DNA from: Pseudomonas sp. GGS8
GTDB lineage: Bacteria > Pseudomonadota > Gammaproteobacteria > Pseudomonadales > Pseudomonadaceae
DNA length: 64,000 bases
Direction of reading: 5' to 3'
Assembly: GCF_024168645.1 (NCBI RefSeq)
Contig: NZ_JALJWF010000001.1
Coordinates: 1,975,001 to 2,039,000 of the forward strand
Positions 59,190 to 64,000 of the stretch are shown here, in pieces. Positions within the stretch are counted from its first letter, which is position 1. Every line of letters starts with the position of its first letter. The notes beneath the pieces were generated by a model, which was not told where the DNA came from, made no database searches, and worked only from the letters and a program-made list of their open reading frames with translations. Both the position numbers and the translations under genes were made by a program.

Positions 59190-60909
59190 GTTACTGGGCG
59201 CCGCCATGGCGCTGAGCCTGGCTGGTATGGTCTGGGCCGATGAAGGCACCGACAAACTGGACAACCCCAAGCCGTTGCCCGATGACGTCAGCCTGCCGCT
59301 GCCGTGCGAAGGGCAGATGGTATTCCGTTACGTCTACATCCTGGCCCAGGGCAGTCTGGACGACCGCGAGATCAGTCTCGGCTACCCGTTCAGCGAAGAT
59401 GAGGCCGGTTATCAGCAGTCGTTCATTTCCGGTTATCGCCGGGACTTCATCAATGGCCAGTTCACCCTTAAAGATCTGCCCAAGGACTGGAGCAAGAGCA
59501 TCACCCCGTTGATGCCCAAGACCGACGCTAATACTCCGCTCAAACCGATGCTCTATTTCATCGGCAAATACGAAGTCACCGCGCGCCAATACGCGCAGGT
59601 CATGGCACAGGCGCAATCGTTGGCCAGCGGCGAGCCGGCGCCGGCCTGCGAGGCACTGCAAGCGCAGGTGCCGCAAGGCATGGCCGGGCGTTTGCCCAAG
59701 GTGAAGCTGTCGCGATTCGAGGCCGAACGCTTTTCGGCGGTGTACAGCGCCTGGCTGATGAAATACCACAAGGACCTGCTGCCGGTGAGCGGTCGCGGCA
59801 CCTCGGCAGAAGAGGGCGGGTTGGGTTTTGTGCGCTTGCCGACCGAAGTCGAATGGGAATTTGCTGCCCGTGGCGGGCAGGGCGTCAGCCGTCAGGACCT
59901 GGAAGGGCGTCTGTTTCCCCGGCGCCTGGACGGCAGCGAAAGCGATGGGCCACTGGCGGACTGGGCGGTCTTCAATCAGGTCGCCGGCGGCACCGGTCAG
60001 GCCGCGCGGTTGATGCCGATCGGTACCAAACTGCCAAACCCCATCGGTCTGTTCGACGTGATCGGCAACGCCGCCGAGATGGTCCAGGAGTCCTTCCAGC
60101 TGGTGCACGCCGGACGCCGCCAGGGCACCTACGGCGGCTTTGTGGTCAAGGGCGGCAATTACCTGGAAGGCGAGGGTACCTTGTTCACTGGGATGCGCCG
60201 CGAGTACTCGCTGTTCGCCGCCGACGGCACCGAGCAAAACAACGAAACCACCGGCTTCCGGGTGGCGATTGGCGCGTTGTCGGCGCCCCGTTCGCGCTAC
60301 AAGGAACTGTTTGCCCAATGGCAGAAAGAAGGTCGGCTGGCTTCGCTGACCGATGCCATCGACGACGCCCAGGACCCGACCAAACGCCTGGACAGCATCA
60401 TTGCCGCCAGCGTCGATCCGCGCCTGCAAGCCGAGTTGGGGCTGGTCAACGAAGAGCTCAAGCGCAACGTCTCGCTGATCGCCCAGCAGCGCGAGGAAGC
60501 GGCTGGCAACCTGATCCAGTCGGCGGCTCTGGTGGCCGAGACCGTCAACAACTACAACATTCGCCTGACCAATTTGCAGAAGAGTCGCCAGCAGGCCGTG
60601 GACGCCAAGGACGAGGCCAGCGCCAAGCTGTTCGCCGTGGCCATCGACAACGGCCGCAGCGCGCTTGACGGTGCGGTGGCGATCTACATCGACAACCTGG
60701 CGACCGGCACGCGCTACACCGATGCCGTGATCCAGGCGCAGTTTCAACGTATCAAGGAAGAGTTGGAGCGCAAGCCGGTACTGGGCAAGAGCCTGGTGAC
60801 GCGCGCGACGTTATTCGTTCGCCATGTCGGTGATTATCGTCAGCAACGACGAGCCGACCCGGCGGCGATATTGAAGGAATTGCTCGCATCGAACGCTCAG
60901 CGGTCTTGA
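59182..60909 (+). CDS. tagR: periplasmic SUMF1-like T6SS sensor protein TagR
   Basis: The 575-residue protein has a signal peptide (MYKLLGAAMALSLAGMVWA) and a formylglycine-generating-enzyme (SUMF1)-like fold at about 115-395. Marks are MLYFIGKYEVTARQYAQVM, VRLPTEVEWEFAARGG, PNPIGLFDVIGNAAEMVQE and ETTGFRVAIGA. A helical C-terminal part (about 400-575) carries long charged repeats. In P. aeruginosa TagR acts in the periplasm to activate PpkA. I see no catalytic cysteine pair, so it is probably a binding, not an enzymatic, member. Its start overlaps the tagS end by eight bases. Confidence 0.92.
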   Translation: MYKLLGAAMALSLAGMVWADEGTDKLDNPKPLPDDVSLPLPCEGQMVFRYVYILAQGSLDDREISLGYPFSEDEAGYQQSFISGYRRDFINGQFTLKDLPKDWSKSITPLMPKTDANTPLKPMLYFIGKYEVTARQYAQVMAQAQSLASGEPAPACEALQAQVPQGMAGRLPKVKLSRFEAERFSAVYSAWLMKYHKDLLPVSGRGTSAEEGGLGFVRLPTEVEWEFAARGGQGVSRQDLEGRLFPRRLDGSESDGPLADWAVFNQVAGGTGQAARLMPIGTKLPNPIGLFDVIGNAAEMVQESFQLVHAGRRQGTYGGFVVKGGNYLEGEGTLFTGMRREYSLFAADGTEQNNETTGFRVAIGALSAPRSRYKELFAQWQKEGRLASLTDAIDDAQDPTKRLDSIIAASVDPRLQAELGLVNEELKRNVSLIAQQREEAAGNLIQSAALVAETVNNYNIRLTNLQKSRQQAVDAKDEASAKLFAVAIDNGRSALDGAVAIYIDNLATGTRYTDAVIQAQFQRIKEELERKPVLGKSLVTRATLFVRHVGDYRQQRRADPAAILKELLASNAQRS

Positions 60910-60993
60910 TCGTTCGTTGTACAGCGAGCTTGGAAGGGACTCAGGCGGCGATGGGCCGTGCTGAACTGGTCAAACTTAAAAGAGAACACAACT

Positions 60994-61929
60994 ATGCTTT
61001 CCTCCCGTAAAGCTTTTGCTTCGGTTTCCAAGCGTCATCTGCTGCTGATTGCCGTCGGCTTCAGCACTGTACTGACTGGCTGCGCCACGTCACCGACTTC
61101 CAAGGTCGCCTCGAGCACCAAGGTCGAGTACTACCCGAACTGCTACGAGCCGGTGCAGCACCTGCGCGCCACCGATTCGAACATGACCAAGTCGGTGGTT
61201 ACCGGCGCGGCTGTCGGCGCTGTCGGCGGTGCCCTGTTGGGCGCCCTGACCGATTCCGAGAACCGTGGCCGCAATGCCGCCATCGGCGCGGCAGGCGGTG
61301 CCCTGGCGGGCGGCGCGGTCGGTTACTACAACGAGCGCCAGAAGCAGATCGCCGATGACAACCAGCGCATCGCGTCCTACGCCTCCGATGTCAACAAAAG
61401 CGCCGCCGACATCGACCGCAGCACCGCGTACGCCAAGGCTTCGCAACAGTGCTACCAGGGCGCGTTCACCAAACTGGTCGCCGACCGCAAGGCCAAGACC
61501 GTCAACGACACCGAAGGCCGCAAGCGCCTGGCAGAAATCGTCGCGGGCCTCAAAGAGTCCAACGACCTGATCGTCGCGGTTAACGGTAAAGCCAGTGAAG
61601 ACCTGAGCAACTACACCCAGGCCTACGAAAAAGACCTGCAGCAAGTAGGCGTGCAGCGCACTGACGTGGTCACTGTAGCAACCGCCGACATCACGCCGGT
61701 CGTGGCACCGACCCAGACCAAGAGCAAGAAAGCGGTGAAACCGGCGAAAAAACCGGTGCTGCCAACCGTGCCGAAAGAAGCGGTCACCACCGAGAAAACC
61801 CTGCAGACCGCACAAGCCAAACAGGCTGAAAGCAAGCAAGTCGCCAGCGCAGGCACCACTCAGGTCAACAGCATGTGCAAGAACCCGGACCTGGGCGATT
61901 GGGCACCGGTACCTTGCCCGAATGTTTGA
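60994..61929 (+). CDS. tagQ: outer-membrane lipoprotein TagQ of the T6SS switch
   Basis: The 311-residue lipoprotein has a type II signal peptide with lipobox LTGC (C30). A glycine-zipper region (about 70-115, GAAVGAVGGALLGAL and GAAGGALAGGAVGYY) is followed by a charged helical domain and a lysine/proline-rich tail ending DWAPVPCPNV. TagQ holds TagR at the outer membrane. The ATG after AAAAGAGAAC is used; an upstream ATG would put 12 hydrophilic residues before the signal peptide. It is the last gene of the plus-strand operon, 84 bases after tagR, and a hairpin follows. Confidence 0.88.
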   Translation: MLSSRKAFASVSKRHLLLIAVGFSTVLTGCATSPTSKVASSTKVEYYPNCYEPVQHLRATDSNMTKSVVTGAAVGAVGGALLGALTDSENRGRNAAIGAAGGALAGGAVGYYNERQKQIADDNQRIASYASDVNKSAADIDRSTAYAKASQQCYQGAFTKLVADRKAKTVNDTEGRKRLAEIVAGLKESNDLIVAVNGKASEDLSNYTQAYEKDLQQVGVQRTDVVTVATADITPVVAPTQTKSKKAVKPAKKPVLPTVPKEAVTTEKTLQTAQAKQAESKQVASAGTTQVNSMCKNPDLGDWAPVPCPNV

Positions 61930-61949
61930 TTAAGTTTCTGTAGGGCTTT

Positions 61950-61980
61950 GATCATTCCCACGTGTTGCGTGGGAATGATC
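61950..61980 (+). repeat. hairpin of the GATC-TTCCCACGC family after tagQ
   Basis: GATCATTCCCACG pairs perfectly with CGTGGGAATGATC around TGTTG. It is the third member of the family in the window and stands just after the tagQ stop, where it may protect or end the long T6SS mRNA. Confidence 0.85.
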
Positions 61981-62116
61981 TGTACCCAGCGTTATGCGTC
62001 GCCATCTCCTGCGCTGGCAAATGATTCAGCGCTCTTTTCACCCCGCCATCCGCCAAGAGCCGAACATTCAATCCTGAGTCGACCCCAAAAGTGTTGATAG
62101 CTTCAATAACCTCCAA
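61952..62116 (-). other. coding-like remnant at the right edge of the T6SS operon
   Basis: On the minus strand a 55-codon frame reads EVIEAINTFGVDSGLNVRLL, then ADGGVKRALNHLPAQEM, and runs into the hairpin. There is no ATG or ribosome site; a neighbouring frame upstream (INVARFTLLIPF through MLTFGGY) would join it only by a frameshift. It may be the eroded end of a lost gene, or chance. Confidence 0.25.
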
Positions 62117-62528
62117 AGGTCAGCATTTTAAAATCGTTGCAAACAAACGGGATCAATAACGTGAAGCGCGCAACATTGATCGGGGCGAACATACGCTTAT
62201 CCTAAAAAAAGAATTGATGTAGGAAGGGGGCTGAAACGCGGTCCGAAATTTCCATTTAGGAGTGCCATTGTTTTGAAGGAATTTTTTAATATGCTTTTTG
62301 TGAGTCATCGCTTTGTTCACGGATGACTGTAACTATCAGAAAACGCCTGAATTTTTTATTTTTGTCATGCTGGCTTCAACGTCAGGATATGAATTCATCA
62401 GTGATGATAAGTAGGGGTTGATGAGCCGCTCTGGCTCAATGGTTTCGGGGGTTGCGCGTCGAAGGTGGAGGGGTCAAAACCGACGTCAGGGAATCCCCTG
62501 TCACATACAAGGTTTTCTCCTACATGCA

Positions 62529-62693
62529 ATGGAGAAAACGCCGTTTTATTGTTTAATCGGATGCTTGCTAATGGCCATTATTGTGATTAGGATGCGCGCA
62601 CTTGAAAGAGCACGAACTCAATTGGATGAGACTCATCGCCGCTCTTTAATACTGTCCGGCGCCATTGCAACTGCAATGGCCGTATGGCTGTAA
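62529..62693 (+). CDS. possible small membrane protein
   Basis: A 54-residue frame with two hydrophobic helices (FYCLIGCLLMAIIVI and LILSGAIATAMAVWL) around a basic, charged loop. No good ribosome site precedes the ATG. A longer frame from 62418 is arginine-rich and less likely. Function unknown. Confidence 0.3.
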   Translation: MEKTPFYCLIGCLLMAIIVIRMRALERARTQLDETHRRSLILSGAIATAMAVWL

Positions 62694-62712
62694 TCCTAAT
62701 TAAAGGTCATGG

Positions 62713-62892
62713 ATGTCCTACTCAAGCAAACTTTCCACTCATTACCTTGAACTCGCAAAAGCCTCTGTTTCCAAAGAGAGTTTCGCGGGCGAGGATGTTC
62801 GCTTTTCGAGCGAACACGAGGCATTGGAAAGCTTTCGCCGCGTGCTTGGATGGCAGCGGTCAAGTGAAGGTGAGCTAGGAATATGCGATTGA
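62713..62892 (+). CDS. small hypothetical protein
   Basis: A 59-residue hydrophilic protein starting MSYSSKLSTHYLELAKASVS and ending SSEGELGICD, with a central VRFSSEHEALESFRRVLGW. AAAGG lies six bases before the ATG. It overlaps the following lipoprotein gene by ten bases, so the two are probably translated together. The sequence has clear protein character, but I recognise no family. No signal peptide, so likely cytoplasmic. Confidence 0.6.
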   Translation: MSYSSKLSTHYLELAKASVSKESFAGEDVRFSSEHEALESFRRVLGWQRSSEGELGICD

Positions 62893-63290
62893 GGGTTCTA
62901 AGTCCGTTGGCAATGATCGTGCGTCGCGCTTTGCTGCTGATCGCCCTGACTGCCGTTGCCCTGGTGTTGTCTGCCTGCTACATGAAAGTGACGGCTTCAA
63001 GGCTCGCTAACGTGTACTCCACAGTCTGGAACGAGTCCGGGACTTGTTACATCAATTCCTACATTCCGCAGTATTCGGCTCTGGGCACCCCCGGAAAGAT
63101 CTTCCATTTTTTCACCAGTGAAGCCTTTTTCAGGGTGTACGCAAAAGACGGTACGTTGTTGAAGTCGTCTGAATGGTTGATTTGGCAGAGCGAATTCACG
63201 AGGGATGAACGGGCGCTATGGGTAAACGGTCATGCGATCTATCCGACAGCGACGGGGTACGAGGGCTGGAACATTCCAGTGTGTGGTTGA
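62883..63290 (+). CDS. putative lipoprotein of unknown function
   Basis: The 135-residue product has a long type II signal peptide (RRALLLIALTAVALVLSAC; C32 would be lipidated). The mature domain has about 100 residues with several aromatics and two further cysteines (GTCYINSYIPQYS; final PVCG). No family recognised. Start inside the previous gene suggests coupled translation. Being near a T6SS, it could be an envelope protein or an immunity-like factor, which is speculation. Confidence 0.6.
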   Translation: MRLRVLSPLAMIVRRALLLIALTAVALVLSACYMKVTASRLANVYSTVWNESGTCYINSYIPQYSALGTPGKIFHFFTSEAFFRVYAKDGTLLKSSEWLIWQSEFTRDERALWVNGHAIYPTATGYEGWNIPVCG

Positions 63291-63454
63291 ATAATGAAAA
63301 TGAATATTCGGCGCTTGGTTGGATTGCTTCCGCATTTCTGACGAAAGGCTCTGTTAATGAAGATTTCCTTAAGGCCTTTGAGTATATCGCTGAAGCTTCA
63401 TGGGGTTTAATAAGGAATGACTATGGAAAGTTACTTTGCTGGCATGGTAGATAA
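63281..63454 (+). CDS. possible small protein or gene remnant
   Basis: A 57-codon frame opening with GTG inside the end of the lipoprotein gene and reading NNENEYSALGWIASAFLTKG, then FEYIAEASWGLIRNDYG. It overlaps the next gene by 32 bases. Protein-like in the middle, but no ribosome site. It may be a decayed piece of a longer gene. Confidence 0.25.
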   Translation: MWLNNENEYSALGWIASAFLTKGSVNEDFLKAFEYIAEASWGLIRNDYGKLLCWHGR

Positions 63455-63623
63455 TGACTACTTCGGTGTGTTGGCGGTTTTTTGTTTTTTTGTTGGTGTT
63501 GCCGGACTTTTTCCAAGTGTTAGGGGGAAAAGGCTTTACAAAGTGTTAAATTTCATTTGTGTTATGGCCATCCCAGTTATGTTTGCGTTGGGTGTCTACT
63601 ATTTGACGAACTCCAGTGTCTGA
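63423..63623 (+). CDS. small two-helix membrane protein
   Basis: A 66-residue protein with two hydrophobic segments (YFGVLAVFCFFVGVAGLF and FICVMAIPVMFALGVYYL) joined by a basic loop (SVRGKRLYK). AAGGA lies eight bases before this ATG; an ATG two codons earlier is too close to the ribosome site. AT-rich codon use differs from the T6SS genes. Function unknown. Confidence 0.5.
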   Translation: MESYFAGMVDNDYFGVLAVFCFFVGVAGLFPSVRGKRLYKVLNFICVMAIPVMFALGVYYLTNSSV

Positions 63624-63707
63624 TTTTTATTCATGGCACGCCGTTTCTGCTGGGTGAATTGAATGTTTCGATGTTCACAACTTGTTGCAAAACCGACAAA
63701 CAGGTAA

Positions 63708-63716
63708 CCCCCCCCC
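63708..63716. repeat. nine-cytosine homopolymer tract
   Basis: Nine consecutive C stand 35 bases before the ATG of the last gene and just before a possible GTG start in its frame. Such runs slip easily during replication and could vary expression, or reflect a sequencing uncertainty. Confidence 0.6.
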
Positions 63717-63750
63717 TGTGTCCTATAACCACTACTACCAAAGCGTACTC

Positions 63751-64000
63751 ATGCCAGAGCTGAGCCACTCGCTGACAGTCCCTAATATTCTCTATTTTTT
63801 GGTGTCGGCGCTTTTTTTGCTTCTGTCGTTTACAGATCCAAAAAGCAAGTGGTCGGTAAATGTTGAGTTTTTTGGTTGTTCAGAAACTTTCGATGTTTAT
63901 GGCGGTTTATTTATTTTTTGTATGGTGCTTTATATTCCGATGATGGTGTTTGCGTTTTGTTATCTTGTAAGGGCGATTGTGGCTTTTGTAAAAACAAAAA
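63751..64000 (+). CDS. membrane protein, 3' end beyond the window
   Basis: Eighty-three codons are visible, open to the window end. The product starts MPELSHSLTVPNILYFLVSA and has two hydrophobic helices (about residues 12-27 and 50-76) around a hydrophilic, probably periplasmic loop (DPKSKWSVNVEFFG). GTG at 63718, right after the poly-C tract, is an alternative start; neither has a strong ribosome site. AT-rich like its neighbour. Function unknown. Confidence 0.45.
   Translation, partial: MPELSHSLTVPNILYFLVSALFLLLSFTDPKSKWSVNVEFFGCSETFDVYGGLFIFCMVLYIPMMVFAFCYLVRAIVAFVKTK

Larger units (their letters stand above)
61930..62528. other. 600-base gap after tagQ
   Basis: Apart from the hairpin and the minus-strand coding-like stretch listed separately, I see no gene. 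Base composition falls from the GC-rich T6SS operon to clearly AT-richer sequence, marking the end of the secretion operon. Confidence 0.6.

Noticed and set aside
62418..62528. Upstream extension of the small membrane protein at 62529
   Set aside because: The added 37 residues are arginine- and glycine-rich with no signal or ribosome site, unlike the membrane part.

Overview
The window is a chromosomal segment from a Pseudomonas, most likely of the P. fluorescens group. It is GC-rich, with repeated REP-type palindromes between genes. From pstS to the HU gene, the order follows what I recall of the P. aeruginosa PA5370-PA5348 neighbourhood. The species call rests on gene order and protein character read by eye; no database was searched.

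Left third (1-21.1 kb), core genome. The end of a small membrane protein gene is followed by a secreted DUF3299 protein, a hexose-6-phosphate mutarotase, an acyl-CoA thioesterase and an MFS transporter. Next comes the phosphate block: pstS, pstC, pstA, pstB, phoU, a response regulator, an M23 peptidase, a CorC-like protein, and phoR/phoB on the opposite strand. PHO boxes lie before pstS, pstC and phoB, all with the same box-to-minus-10 spacing. Then come a small secreted COG4315 protein, ubiA/ubiC (start of ubiquinone synthesis), rubredoxin with its reductase, and an HU protein closed by a strong terminator.

Middle and right (21.2-62 kb), a complete type VI secretion system (T6SS) of the H1 (PpkA/PppA/TagQRST-controlled) type. 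Two divergent operons start near 44.5 kb. The minus-strand operon is tssA-tssB-tssC-hcp-tssE-tssF-tssG-clpV-vgrG. The plus-strand operon is tagH-tssJ-tssK-tssL-tssM-tagF-pppA-ppkA-tagT-tagS-tagR-tagQ. The first builds sheath, tube, baseplate, sheath-recycling ATPase and spike. The second builds the membrane complex and the threonine-phosphorylation switch that triggers firing. No tagJ is present.

Between clpV and the HU gene lies a payload region. It holds two vgrG genes that are almost identical over their first 1.2 kb, and two effector modules. Module 1 (minus strand) is vgrG, Eag chaperone, a 1472-residue PAAR-Rhs protein with an AHH-like nuclease tip, and two candidate immunity genes. Module 2 (plus strand) is Eag chaperone, a 434-residue prePAAR-TM-PAAR-TM-toxin protein and an overlapping putative immunity gene. 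A scrap of a clpV 3' end in front of the first vgrG and an orphan coding fragment after module 2 record how the region was assembled.

Right edge (62-64 kb): a lower-GC stretch of small, mostly membrane or lipoprotein genes of unknown function, running off the window.
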